Part shown: in pieces, positions 42,501-50,285 of the stretch | Numbering within the stretch: the first letter of the stretch is position 1 | Layout of the letters: each line of letters begins with the position of its first letter | Assembly (NCBI RefSeq): GCF_025165795.1 | Contig: NZ_JAJAGO010000016.1 | Span: forward strand, 108,659-172,658 | Source: Streptomyces gossypii | GTDB taxonomy: Bacteria > Actinomycetota > Actinomycetes > Streptomycetales > Streptomycetaceae | Length of the DNA stretch: 64,000 bases | Reading direction: 5' to 3' | The notes under the pieces: generated by a model | Database searches by the model: none | Told to the model about the DNA's origin: nothing | The model's input: the letters and a program-made list of their open reading frames with translations, nothing else | Program-made: the position numbers and the translations under genes

Positions 42501-42960
42501 AGTGGACGGCGTCCCCTATCTGATCAACGGCAACTCCGGCAAGGCACCCGCCGCCCCGGCCGCCGAGGGAGGCTTCACCGGCTGGTCGATGGTGGGAGTG
42601 GACCGGCAGGGCAAGGAGCGGTTCGCCGTACAGACCAGGGCGCATGTCGACGGACTGGTGCTGGAGGCGCCCGCAGAGCTGCGCGTGGGTGCGTCCGGGA
42701 AGGCGGGGGCGACGGTGCACCAGGGCACCGGCGACAAGGTGCGTGAGGTGCCGGTCGGCTGGCCGCTCAGCGCGGACTGGTCCGGCTCCGGGAACCTGTG
42801 CGTGGACGGCGAGCACCGCAAGGGAGAGAAGAAGAAGCGCTGCGTCGCCTCGTACGACCCGGTGACCGGCACCCTCAAGGCGCTGCGCGCGGGCACCGTC
42901 ACGCTTGAGGTCAAGGTGAACGGCGCCCGCGCGGAACGCGAGGTGGTACTGCGGCGCTGA
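39511..42960 (+). CDS. secreted NAGPA-type phosphodiester glycosidase + calcineurin-like phosphatase
   Basis: A 1149-residue exported enzyme. After a signal peptide (cleavage near AHG-A), residues about 90-430 are a phosphodiester glycosidase (NAGPA/DUF2233) domain with ALNADFFDINETG and NLDGGGSSTLV. The middle region holds Ig-like segments (VGTPRIGRVDKDGTFHARRGGTTEVTA) and a jelly-roll sugar-binding stretch. From about residue 800 a metallophosphatase follows: VMSDAQF, VVNGDLVDEG, VPGNHE, VIQHTPP, IGSHVGVF. It could uncap and then dephosphorylate wall or sugar phosphodiesters. The GTG at 39511 after GGGAG is chosen; the longer frame lacks a site. Confidence 0.85.
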   Translation: MTQVHTRERLCARALIPAATALALMAGLAPSAHGAPAPSGATARHAVPAASGSAQHGRTANDGPGADDGGMELSRASRPVAPGTTLTSFDRLNPGKWLRADALSVDLKGGARFDYLSSGKVSERGTVTELAKAHNPGEGRRTVAALNADFFDINETGAPLSPGVRDGKPTHSPAPGNSTVVGIGPQSAGRILDLYFEGSVTLPDGEQPLDAYNAANVPDGGIGVYNAQWGAADRALTTDGASGTTEVTVRDGKVASVSGEPGKGDIPTGSTVLLGRDAGAEKLAQLETGDPVSVEYDVRTDDGSEVPRTAVGGRGVLVEDGEPQDWEGRPNNATAPRTAVGFSKDGSTMHVLTVDGRQAASGGVTLTELARMMDELGAHDALNLDGGGSSTLVAREPGSDTTQLANAPSDGQEREVPNGLALTAPDGSGRLKGFWVETAADPAKAPTADNVPGGHPERVFPGLTRQLTAAGYDESYGPAEGSPHWRVGTPRIGRVDKDGTFHARRGGTTEVTARSRRAEGSTKLEVIGELDRVRASQERVGLAKQGDKGTFGIIGYDARGTSAPIDPADVELDYDRSLFTVTPDPAGGGFTVSARKADASGQVTATVDGHTTVLGVTAGLRDQRVADFEDAADWKFSAARAEGSVSAEPAGQEGTGLRLDYDFTKSTATRAAYVSPPGHTAVPGQPQSFTLSLKGDGKGAWPSLQLTDAEGTSQVLRGPHVDWEGWRQITFEVPEGVSYPLDLRRFYLAETRSAEQYSSSVVIDELTAQTPPDLELPAAEPVRDPLISTASDVRGHDWRFAVMSDAQFVARDPDSEIVRQARRTLREIRAAEPDFVVVNGDLVDEGSPADLAFARSVLEDELGDAVPWYYVPGNHEIMGGKIDNFVQEFGPAQRTFDHKGTRFLTLDTSSLTLRGGGFGQIEELREQLDAARRDPAVRSVAVIQHTPPRDPTPQEASRLTDRLEADLLEDWLGDFRARSGKGVMFIGSHVGVFDASRVDGVPYLINGNSGKAPAAPAAEGGFTGWSMVGVDRQGKERFAVQTRAHVDGLVLEAPAELRVGASGKAGATVHQGTGDKVREVPVGWPLSADWSGSGNLCVDGEHRKGEKKKRCVASYDPVTGTLKALRAGTVTLEVKVNGARAEREVVLRR

Positions 42961-42971
42961 CGCGCAGGCGG

Positions 42972-43982
42972 TCAGCGCTTGCTGTCGGCGTCCGCGTCGG
43001 CGTCAGCGCGCTTGTCCTCGGCGGCCACCGCCTGTGCCGCCTCCCTCTTGGAGGCGTACAGGCTGGTGGCCGTCGTGATGATCAGCACCGCGCAGATGAC
43101 GCCGAGCGAGACCGGGATGCTGATCACCGGGACATGCACCCCGGCCTCATGCAGCGCGTGCAGCACCAGCTTCACACCGATGAAGCCGAGGATGACCGAC
43201 AGCCCGTAGCTGAGGTGGACCAGCTTCTTGAGCAGCCCGCCGATGAGGAAGTACAGCTGGCGCAGGCCCATCAGAGCGAAGGCGTTGGCCGTGAAGACGA
43301 TGTACGGATCCTGGGTCAGGCCGAAGATCGCGGGGATGGAGTCCAGCGCGAACAGCACGTCGGTGGTGCCTATGGCCAGCATCACGATGAGCATCGGCGT
43401 CATCAGCCGCTTGCCGTTCTCGTGGATGAACAGCTTGGTGCCGTGGTACTTGTCCGTGGAGGGGAATCGGCGCTCGACCAGCTTCAGGAGGCGGTTCTCC
43501 TCGAACTCCTCGTCCGCCTCCTCGGCGCGCGCCTCCTGGATGAGCTTCCACGCCGTCCAGATCAGGAAGCCGCCGAAGATGAAGAAGACCCAGGAGAAGG
43601 TCGAGACGATCGCTGCCCCGGCCGCGATGAATCCGGCGCGCAGCACGAGCGCTATCAGCACGCCGACCATCAGCACCCGCTGCTGGTAGATCGTCGGGAC
43701 CGCGAACTTGGCCATGATCAGTACGAACACGAAGAGGTTGTCGACACTGAGCGACTTCTCCGTGACGAAGCCCGCGAAGAACTCACCGGACGGCTGGCCC
43801 CCGGCGAAGACGAAGAGGCCGATCCCGAAGAGGGCGGCGAGAGTGATCCAGACCGCCGTCCAGATCCCGGCCTCCTTCAGGGAGACCTCATGCGGCTTAC
43901 GGCCGCCTACGAAGAAGTCGACGGCGATCAGGGCGCACAAGCCGACAATCGTCAGAACCCACGCGGTCAGGGATACATCCAT
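42972..43982 (-). CDS. TerC-family integral membrane protein
   Basis: A 336-residue membrane protein with about nine spans. TerC signatures include FFAGFVTEKSLSVDNLFVFVLI and GTTDVLFALDSIPAIFGLT, with membrane-embedded Asp and Asn. The C-terminus is a charged tail (ADADADADSKR). TerC proteins export Mn2+ during membrane-protein metallation or act in tellurite/metal stress. A probable Mn2+-sensing yybP-ykoY leader directly upstream supports manganese efflux. TerD-family genes lie upstream on the same strand. Confidence 0.9.
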   Translation of the reverse strand: MDVSLTAWVLTIVGLCALIAVDFFVGGRKPHEVSLKEAGIWTAVWITLAALFGIGLFVFAGGQPSGEFFAGFVTEKSLSVDNLFVFVLIMAKFAVPTIYQQRVLMVGVLIALVLRAGFIAAGAAIVSTFSWVFFIFGGFLIWTAWKLIQEARAEEADEEFEENRLLKLVERRFPSTDKYHGTKLFIHENGKRLMTPMLIVMLAIGTTDVLFALDSIPAIFGLTQDPYIVFTANAFALMGLRQLYFLIGGLLKKLVHLSYGLSVILGFIGVKLVLHALHEAGVHVPVISIPVSLGVICAVLIITTATSLYASKREAAQAVAAEDKRADADADADSKR

Positions 43983-43991
43983 GTTTCAGAC

Positions 43992-44130
43992 ACCTCCGGC
44001 TGATTACTGCCGGAGGTCTCTTCCGCCCTGGCCGCGCTCTCGCACTGCCGGACCGATACCCCGGGACCAGTCCGACCGGTCCGTATTGACGAGGCACCGC
44101 GAGGCTGGGAATGCTGGGAATACTCCCCTC
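43992..44130 (-). promoter_or_regulatory. candidate yybP-ykoY (Mn2+) riboswitch in the terC leader
   Basis: The leader starts with GGGGAGTATT (44128-44119), the hallmark 5' element of yybP-ykoY aptamers, and contains GTCAATACGG (minus strand, 44090-44081) within a helix-rich core (GGACC...GGTCC). Next to the gene, GCCGGAGGT pairs perfectly with ACCTCCGGC across an 8-base loop (43992-44017). The SD GGAGGT, 9 bp from the ATG, is buried in that hairpin, a classic translational expression platform. Aptamer identity rests on motif memory, not a covariance search. Confidence 0.6.
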
Positions 44131-44139
44131 CGCCCAAGT

Positions 44140-44168
44140 AGAGTAAAGCAAGACCAAGAAAAGGTAAA
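44140..44168 (-). promoter_or_regulatory. terC promoter
   Basis: Minus-strand -35 TTTACC (44168-44163), 17-bp spacer, -10 TACTCT (44145-44140). The predicted start is at the 5' edge of the riboswitch. An 8-bp inverted repeat AAGTAGAG / CTCTACTT (44136-44143 and 44170-44177) brackets the promoter. Confidence 0.55.
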
Positions 44169-44213
44169 GCTCTACTTTGCCTTCGGCCGGTGCGGGGAGC
44201 CGCACGTCCGGAC

Positions 44214-44253
44214 GCGGAAGCCGGACGGGCCGTGTTGCCCGTCCGGCTTCCGC
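44214..44253 (-). terminator. terminator of the TerD-family operon
   Basis: Perfect 17-bp stem GCGGAAGCCGGACGGGC / GCCCGTCCGGCTTCCGC with a CGTGTT loop, 28 bp after the stop at 44282. Confidence 0.85.
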
Positions 44254-44281
44254 TGTCCGCCGCTCAGCACCCGTCAGCGCG

Positions 44282-46192
44282 TCAACGCCGGCCGTACGCC
44301 TGCCGGGCCGTCGCGACCCGTTGCAGTACCTGGGGGACCACCTGGCTCCCACCCGGCACCAGCGGCGGCTCGTACGTCCAGGCATGCCCCACCCAGGGAT
44401 CGGCGAGGTGGTCGTCCGGCACCGGTGTGATGCGCAGCAGCGCCCGCCACAGCGGGTCGAGCACCGGGCCGTACGCCTGGGCCTCCTCGCGGTCGGCGAC
44501 CATCAGCAGATTGACCCCCACGGCAGGCCCCTCGTCCGCGATGTAGCGGAGCTGGGTGACCGCGCGGTCGTCGAAGCCGTGCGGGAAGTCGTGCACGATC
44601 AGCAGCTGCTCGGCCGTGTCGAGATCGGGCGGCAGCGATTCGGTGGCGCCGCTGCGCACGGCCATCTGCACCAGATCCACCCGCTTGGTCAGCTTGGCCA
44701 GCACCTCGTTCACCCCGCTCGCCCCCACGCCGGGCGGCTGGCGCAGTGCACCGGACTCCAGCAGCGGGACCAGAGAGGTCGCGGCCGAGCCGGCCGGGTC
44801 GATGACGTTCAGCGTGAAGTCGTCGACCGGGTAGACGGCGACCAGCCGGGCGGCTATCGCCACCGCGGTCTCCGCCGCCAGACGCCGCAGCTCATCCGAA
44901 CCGACCAGCGCCGACTCGACGGAGCCGCCGCTGCGCCCGCTGTCGATCCACAGCCCGCGATCCAGCGGGAGGCGCACCAGCATGGGGATCCGCAGATCGG
45001 AACGCTCGGGCAGGGTGAGATCGCCCAGCCGCAGCGCCATCGGCACCTCCATCGGCACCTCGTACGCCTGCCAGACGGGGTTGTCCCACCGGGCGAAGGC
45101 GGCGGGCAGCGCGGGCTCGACAACGGCGGACTCGGCGACCAGCTGTCCCAGGTCGCGGTCGAGGACGACACTCGCCTGCTCGACGAGCCGGGCGTGCTTG
45201 GCGCGCGCCTCGTCACGGGCGGCGTCGGCGACCGGACCGACGCGCGTACGCGGATCGGAGAGCACCTTGTCGAGCTCCTGCTCGCGGCGCGAGTCAGCGA
45301 AGTCCACGGCGGAGCGGTACGCCGCGACCGTACGCGCCATGTCCTCGAACATGCTCCAGACCTGGTTGTACAGCCGCTCGTCCATGGACCAGCCGGACGC
45401 GTCCCCCGCCACCGGGGCCGGTGGCGACCCCGCGGGGGCGGGCTGCGCCGGGGCGGGTGCGGGCTGCGGCGGCGCCGGACGGCGGCTCGGGTGCTGATAG
45501 CTCACCGGACCAGAAGCCGGGGGCGACGCGGGACCGGACGCCGGAGCCGGTGACGCCGCCGCAGCCGGTGACGCCGCACCGGGCCGGGCCGGACGGTCGG
45601 CACGCGCCGCCGACGGCGGAGCCGCCGCCACCGCACGGGCCAGGCCCGCGGCCACCGCCTCGTTGATCGTGGCCGCCAGCTGCATGGCCTCCGGAAGCCC
45701 CTGGTCGTGGAGCATGGCGGCGAGACCGCCCGCATACCCCTGCCCGACCGCGCGGACCTTCCAGACTCCCTGCCGCCGGTAGAGCTCCAGGGCGACAACC
45801 GCGGACTCGGCGTCCAGCCCGGTCACCGTGTAGCTGGCGACCGGGCTTCCGTCGAGGGCGGTCACGGCGACGAAGGGAGCGGGGAAGGCACCGAAGCTCG
45901 TCGGCCCGCCCACTCCCGTCGGCAGCGCAAGCAGCACATTGACCCGGTGCACCGCCTCCGGCAGCGCGTCGAGATCGACCGCGAGCCGGTGCTCGGCGGC
46001 GGCCTGCCGGGACACTTCGAGCCCGGGAAGCTGCGGCTCGGCCGGATGCGCTATCCACCCGGCGTCCCTCATCCGCCCCTGCTCGTCGTTGAGTGTCGCC
46101 CCGGCCACCACAGGTTTCCCCGCCGACACCCGGATCTCCAAACGGGTCTCGGGCAGGGCATGGTTCTGCCCGCGGACCAGCTCGGCCGTCAT
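44282..46192 (-). CDS. TerD-like domain protein with long Ala/Pro linker and large C-terminal domain
   Basis: A 636-residue cytoplasmic protein. Residues 1-185 form a TerD-type beta-sandwich (VSAGKPVVAGATLND, AVVALELYRRQGVWKVRAVGQGYAGGLAAML). Residues 190-265 are an Ala/Pro-rich linker. The C-terminal 370 residues (ERLYNQVWSMFEDMARTVAAYRSAVDFAD ... RIPMLVRLPLDRGLWIDSG ... LLIVHDFPHGFDDRAVTQLRYIADEGP) resemble FtsK/SpoIIIE-like folds lacking an obvious P-loop. Such proteins belong to ter stress modules of unknown mechanism. It lies 61 bp downstream of the small TerD gene. Confidence 0.75.
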   Translation of the reverse strand: MTAELVRGQNHALPETRLEIRVSAGKPVVAGATLNDEQGRMRDAGWIAHPAEPQLPGLEVSRQAAAEHRLAVDLDALPEAVHRVNVLLALPTGVGGPTSFGAFPAPFVAVTALDGSPVASYTVTGLDAESAVVALELYRRQGVWKVRAVGQGYAGGLAAMLHDQGLPEAMQLAATINEAVAAGLARAVAAAPPSAARADRPARPGAASPAAAASPAPASGPASPPASGPVSYQHPSRRPAPPQPAPAPAQPAPAGSPPAPVAGDASGWSMDERLYNQVWSMFEDMARTVAAYRSAVDFADSRREQELDKVLSDPRTRVGPVADAARDEARAKHARLVEQASVVLDRDLGQLVAESAVVEPALPAAFARWDNPVWQAYEVPMEVPMALRLGDLTLPERSDLRIPMLVRLPLDRGLWIDSGRSGGSVESALVGSDELRRLAAETAVAIAARLVAVYPVDDFTLNVIDPAGSAATSLVPLLESGALRQPPGVGASGVNEVLAKLTKRVDLVQMAVRSGATESLPPDLDTAEQLLIVHDFPHGFDDRAVTQLRYIADEGPAVGVNLLMVADREEAQAYGPVLDPLWRALLRITPVPDDHLADPWVGHAWTYEPPLVPGGSQVVPQVLQRVATARQAYGRR

Positions 46193-46253
46193 TCTCGCGC
46201 CCCCTCCACCGCTTCCCTCACACTTCCTCTTTCGCTCTTCCGTCTGCGCGTGC

Positions 46254-46832
46254 CTACAGGTGCGGCACGATCGTCGGCATCAGGTCCTGGAAGGTACGGC
46301 CCGCGGCGGGCTCGCCGATGGCCGTCATCTGCCAGCCGTTCCCCTGCCGGTGCACCTTGGCCATGATCTGTGCCGTGTACTGGCCGCCGCCGGTCAGGGT
46401 GTACCGCGCCATCTCCTGGCCGTTCGTCTCGTCGACCAGGCGGCAGAAGGCGTTCTCCACCTCCGCGAAGGTCTGGCCGGTGAAGGAGTTCACCGTGAAG
46501 ACGATCTGGTCGATGTGGACCGGTACACGCTGCAGGTCCACCAGGACCGCCTCGTCGTCACCGCCCTGCCCCGCACCGCCGACCAGGTTGTCTCCGGTGT
46601 GCCGCACCGAGCCGTCGTCGCTCACCAGGTGGCGGAAGAAGACGACGTCGACCGGCTGCTTGTCGGCGAACAGCACCGCCGAAGCGTCCAGGTCGATCTC
46701 CTTGGCACGCTTGCCGAACAGCCCTCGGCGGGGAGCCGCCTGCCAGCCGAGCCCCATGCGCACCGCGGTCAGGCTGGCCCCATCCGACTTCTGCAGGCTG
46801 ATGGCCTGCCCCTTGGACATGTTGACCGTCAC
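46254..46832 (-). CDS. TerD-family calcium-binding stress protein
   Basis: A 192-residue TerD protein. It carries MSKGQAISLQK, DLDASAVLFAD and the calcium-site loop GDNLVGGAGQGGDDEAVLVDL, closing with AQIMAKVHRQGNGWQMTAIGEPA. TerD proteins bind Ca2+ and take part in tellurite, phage and stress responses. GTG start with GAGAGGGGA upstream. A RecA-NDp-like promoter about 55 bp upstream suggests DNA-damage induction together with uvrB. Confidence 0.87.
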   Translation of the reverse strand: MTVNMSKGQAISLQKSDGASLTAVRMGLGWQAAPRRGLFGKRAKEIDLDASAVLFADKQPVDVVFFRHLVSDDGSVRHTGDNLVGGAGQGGDDEAVLVDLQRVPVHIDQIVFTVNSFTGQTFAEVENAFCRLVDETNGQEMARYTLTGGGQYTAQIMAKVHRQGNGWQMTAIGEPAAGRTFQDLMPTIVPHL

Positions 46833-46884
46833 CGCGCGTCCCCTCTCAACGTTTCCACGCCGCCATCACCGACGGCGTCACCGA

Positions 46885-46907
46885 ACCCTACGCAGTCGGA
46901 CTGACAC
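46885..46907 (-). promoter_or_regulatory. RecA-NDp-like (PafBC-type) damage promoter before the terD gene
   Basis: Minus-strand GTGTCAGTCCG, 6 bp, TAGGGT. The mycobacterial RecA-NDp consensus is TTGTCAGTGGC-N6-TAGGGT. The core TGTCAGT, the exact spacing and the full TAGGGT are present. Confidence 0.55.
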
Positions 46908-46986
46908 TCTGGCCAACTCGCCCCTCCTTTGTGTCGTTCTTGCAACACTCCGCAGGGGCATACCGGGACAGCCCTCAGGACAGGCC

Positions 46987-49131
46987 CTAGGAGAGGCCCG
47001 CCTCCCGCATCTGCCGGAGCTCCTTCTTGAGGTCCCCCACCTCGTCACGCAGCCGCGCCGCGAGCTCGAACTGCAGCTCAGCGGCGGCGGCCCGCATCCG
47101 CTCCGTCATCTGTTCGATCAGCGCTGCCAGTTCGGCCGCGGGGCGGTCGGTGAGCACCTCGGTGGCCGCTTCGCCCTTGGCGCCAGCGCCCTTCCCGGCC
47201 CGCGCCGCCCTGCCACCCAGTGCGGGCACCGGCGCCGTGGGCTTGCCGTCCGGACCCTGGTGGCGGTAGCCGGTGCCGAGGAGCTGCTCGGTGTCGATGT
47301 CCTCCCGCGCGATGTCGGCGACGATGTCGCCGATCTTCTTGCGCAGTGGCTGCGGATCGAGACCGCGCTCCTCGTTGTACGCGACCTGCTTCTCCCGGCG
47401 GCGGTTCGTCTCGTCGATCGCCTTCTCCATACTCGGGGTGATCTTGTCGGCGTACATGTGCACCTCGCCGGAGACGTTGCGCGCCGCACGCCCGATCGTC
47501 TGGATCAGGGAGCGGCCGGAGCGCAGGAAGCCCTCCTTGTCCGCGTCCAGGATGGCGACCAGGGAGACCTCCGGAAGGTCCAGACCCTCCCGGAGGAGGT
47601 TGATGCCGACCAGTACGTCGAACTCCCCGGACCGCAGCTCCCGCAGCAGTTCGACCCGGCGCAGCGTGTCGACGTCGCTGTGCAGATAGCGGACCTGGAT
47701 GCCGAGTTCGAGGAAGTAGTCCGTCAGGTCCTCGGCCATCTTCTTGGTGAGGGTGGTGACCAGGACACGCTCGTGCTTCTCGGTGCGGAGGCGGATCTCG
47801 TGCACCAGGTCGTCGATCTGCCCGTCGGTGGGCTTGACCACGACCTGCGGGTCGACCAGACCCGTCGGGCGGATGATCTGCTCCACCACGCCGTCGCCGC
47901 GCGAGAGTTCATACGGCCCCGGGGTGGCCGACAGGTAGACCGTCTGGTCGATCCGCTTCTGGAACTCCTCCCACTTCAGCGGCCGGTTGTCGATCGCGGA
48001 GGGCAGCCGGAAGCCGTGGTCGACAAGCGTCCGCTTGCGGGCGGCGTCCCCCTCGTACATCGCGCCGATCTGCGGCACCGTCTGGTGCGACTCGTCGATC
48101 ACGAGCAGGAAGTCGTCCGGAAAGAAGTCGATCAGGGTGTGCGGGGCGGTACCGGCCTCGCGGCCGTCGATGTGCCGGGAGTAGTTCTCGATCCCGGAGC
48201 AGGTGCCGATCTGGCGCATCATCTCGATGTCGTACGTCGTCCGCATCCGCAGCCGCTGCGCCTCCAGCAGCTTGCCCTGCTTCTCCATCCGGGCCAGCTG
48301 CTCCGCCAGCTCCGCCTCGATGCCGGTGATGGCCCGCTCCATCCGCTCCGGACCGGCGACGTAGTGCGTGGCGGGGAAGACGTGCAGCGTGTCGTCGTCG
48401 GAGATGACCTCGCCGGTGAGCGGATGGAGGGTGGAGAGCGCCTCGATCTCGTCCCCGAACATCTCGATCCGGACGGCCAGCTCCTCGTACACCGGGAAGA
48501 TCTCGATGGTGTCGCCGCGCACCCGGAAGGTGCCCCGGGTGAACGCCGTGTCGTTCCTCGTGTACTGGATGTCGACGAAGCGGCGCAGCAGCTGGTCCCG
48601 GTCGACCTCATCGCCGATCTTGAGGGAGACCATCCGGTCGACGTACTCCTGGGGGGTGCCCAGGCCGTAGATGCAGGACACCGAGGCGACCACGATCACG
48701 TCACGGCGGGTCAGCAGGGAGTTCGTCGAGCTGTGGCGGAGGCGCTCGACCTCCTCGTTGATGGAGGAGTCCTTCTCGATGTAGGTGTCCGTCTGCGGGA
48801 CGTACGCCTCCGGCTGGTAGTAGTCGTAGTACGACACGAAGTACTCGACGGCGTTGTGCGGGAAGAGCTCGCGGAACTCGTTGGCGAGCTGGGCGGCGAG
48901 CGTCTTGTTCGGCGCCATCACGAGGGTGGGGCGCTGCAGCTTCTCGATCATCCACGCGGTGGTCGCCGACTTGCCGGTGCCCGTCGCTCCCAGCAGCACG
49001 ACGTCCTTCTCGTCCGCGCTGACGCGCCGGGTCAGGTCGGCGATGGCCGCCGGCTGGTCACCGCTGGGCTGGTAGGGGCTGACGACCTCGAAGGGCGCCA
49101 CCTTGCGTTCGATCTCTGTAACGGGCCGCAT
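46987..49131 (-). CDS. uvrB: excinuclease ABC subunit B
   Basis: A 714-residue helicase-like repair subunit. Walker A is GATGTGKS, the beta-hairpin region is YYDYYQPEAYVPQTDTYIEKD, the DEAD-type motif is VIDESH, and QTIGRAARN is motif VI. The C-terminal UVR domain (LIEQMTERMRAAAAELQFELAARLRDEV) contacts UvrC. It loads from UvrA and verifies damage. The ATG lies 6 bp after the -10 of a RecA-NDp promoter, so the mRNA is probably leaderless and damage-induced. Confidence 0.97.
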   Translation of the reverse strand: MRPVTEIERKVAPFEVVSPYQPSGDQPAAIADLTRRVSADEKDVVLLGATGTGKSATTAWMIEKLQRPTLVMAPNKTLAAQLANEFRELFPHNAVEYFVSYYDYYQPEAYVPQTDTYIEKDSSINEEVERLRHSSTNSLLTRRDVIVVASVSCIYGLGTPQEYVDRMVSLKIGDEVDRDQLLRRFVDIQYTRNDTAFTRGTFRVRGDTIEIFPVYEELAVRIEMFGDEIEALSTLHPLTGEVISDDDTLHVFPATHYVAGPERMERAITGIEAELAEQLARMEKQGKLLEAQRLRMRTTYDIEMMRQIGTCSGIENYSRHIDGREAGTAPHTLIDFFPDDFLLVIDESHQTVPQIGAMYEGDAARKRTLVDHGFRLPSAIDNRPLKWEEFQKRIDQTVYLSATPGPYELSRGDGVVEQIIRPTGLVDPQVVVKPTDGQIDDLVHEIRLRTEKHERVLVTTLTKKMAEDLTDYFLELGIQVRYLHSDVDTLRRVELLRELRSGEFDVLVGINLLREGLDLPEVSLVAILDADKEGFLRSGRSLIQTIGRAARNVSGEVHMYADKITPSMEKAIDETNRRREKQVAYNEERGLDPQPLRKKIGDIVADIAREDIDTEQLLGTGYRHQGPDGKPTAPVPALGGRAARAGKGAGAKGEAATEVLTDRPAAELAALIEQMTERMRAAAAELQFELAARLRDEVGDLKKELRQMREAGLS

Positions 49132-49137
49132 GAATCC

Positions 49138-49160
49138 ACCGTACGACCCGCCACTGACAA
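49138..49160 (-). promoter_or_regulatory. RecA-NDp (PafBC-dependent) promoter of uvrB
   Basis: Minus-strand TTGTCAGTGGC-GGGTCG-TACGGT. All eleven bases of the TTGTCAGTGGC element match the consensus, the N6 spacer is exact, and the -10 differs at one base from TAGGGT. The start site should fall at or beside the uvrB ATG. Confidence 0.8.
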
Positions 49161-49309
49161 CCGGCTCCGCTCCGGTCTCCGCTCCCGCTTTCTGCCGGGC
49201 TTGGCCGACTGCCTCCGTTCAGCCCATGGACATGTACCGCCCGGTTGCGTGTATACCGCATAGGGGAACGTGTTCGCTGTCCGTGTACAGACCGACGCGA
49301 GGAGTCCGC

Positions 49310-50218
49310 ATGCCGATCCGCCCCTTCGCCCTGACTGCCGGCGCCATTCTCGGAATGTCCGTGCTCTTCCCCGCCATGGCCAACGCCACACCGGCGGAGC
49401 GGCCGGGCGACACGCCCCTGGTCCTCGCCCACCGCGGCGCCTCCGCCTATGCCCCGGAGAACACCCTCGCGGCCGTCGACAAGGCCGCTGAGCTGGGAAT
49501 CCGATGGGTGGAGAACGACGTGCAGCGCACCCGGGACGGCGAGCTGATCGTGATGCACGACACCACGCTGGACCGCACCACCGACGTCGAGGAGGTCTTC
49601 CCCGACCGCGCCCCGTGGAACGTCTCGGACTTCAGCGCGGCGGAGGTCGCGCGGCTCGACGCGGGCTCCTGGTTCAGCGACTCCTACGCCGGTGCCCGGG
49701 TCCCCACCCTCCGGCAGTACCTGCGCAAGGTCGGCGCCAATCACCAGAAGCTGCTGCTGGAGATCAAGCGGCCCGCGCTCTATCCGGGTATCGAGGCCGA
49801 CACGCTCGAGGAGCTGGGCAACGAGGGCTGGCTCGGTCGCGGACATGTCCGCTCCAAGCTGGTCATCCAGAGCTTCGACGCCGAGTCGGTGTCGGCGGTG
49901 CACTCCCTGAAGCCCGCCGTGAAGACCGGCTTCCTGGGCACCCCGGCGGTCGGCGAGCTGCGCGAGTACGCACGCTTCACCGACCAGATCAACCCGAACT
50001 ACGCGACGGTCACCCAGGAGTACGTGGACGCGGTGCACGCCGTGAAGGGCGTGCACGGCAAGCCGCTGGAGGTGTTCACCTGGACGGTGAACGACGCACC
50101 GACGGCGCGGGCGATGGCGGAGACGGGCGTGGACGGCATCATCACGAACTACCCGGATGTCGTGCGGGACGCGATGGCCCACGAGTCGCAGGACGACCTG
50201 GTGCCGGACCGCTTCTGA
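49310..50218 (+). CDS. secreted glycerophosphodiester phosphodiesterase
   Basis: A 302-residue exported GDPD. The signal peptide ends at ANA-T (about residue 27). Catalytic blocks are AHRGASAYAPENT, WVENDVQRTRDGELIVMHDTTLDRTT and LLEIKRP. It hydrolyses glycerophosphodiesters (and possibly teichoic acid) to glycerol 3-phosphate plus alcohol, feeding phosphate and carbon uptake. The ATG at 49310 with GAGGAG is chosen; the upstream frame is uvrB promoter DNA. Confidence 0.9.
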   Translation: MPIRPFALTAGAILGMSVLFPAMANATPAERPGDTPLVLAHRGASAYAPENTLAAVDKAAELGIRWVENDVQRTRDGELIVMHDTTLDRTTDVEEVFPDRAPWNVSDFSAAEVARLDAGSWFSDSYAGARVPTLRQYLRKVGANHQKLLLEIKRPALYPGIEADTLEELGNEGWLGRGHVRSKLVIQSFDAESVSAVHSLKPAVKTGFLGTPAVGELREYARFTDQINPNYATVTQEYVDAVHAVKGVHGKPLEVFTWTVNDAPTARAMAETGVDGIITNYPDVVRDAMAHESQDDLVPDRF

Positions 50219-50285
50219 CACGCACCTGAGCGCTGCCGCGCACGGGCCGTCGCAGATTGTCGGTGGCGGCCCGTAGGCTGCGCGT

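Noticed and set aside
46093..49263. 1056-residue plus-strand open frame
   Set aside because: Antisense to uvrB and the TerD genes, whose sequences are unmistakable.
49266..49275. GAACGTGTTC as a LexA (SOS) box
   Set aside because: Actinobacterial SOS boxes need GAAC-N4-GTTC; the spacer here is 2. The RecA-NDp motif explains uvrB control better.
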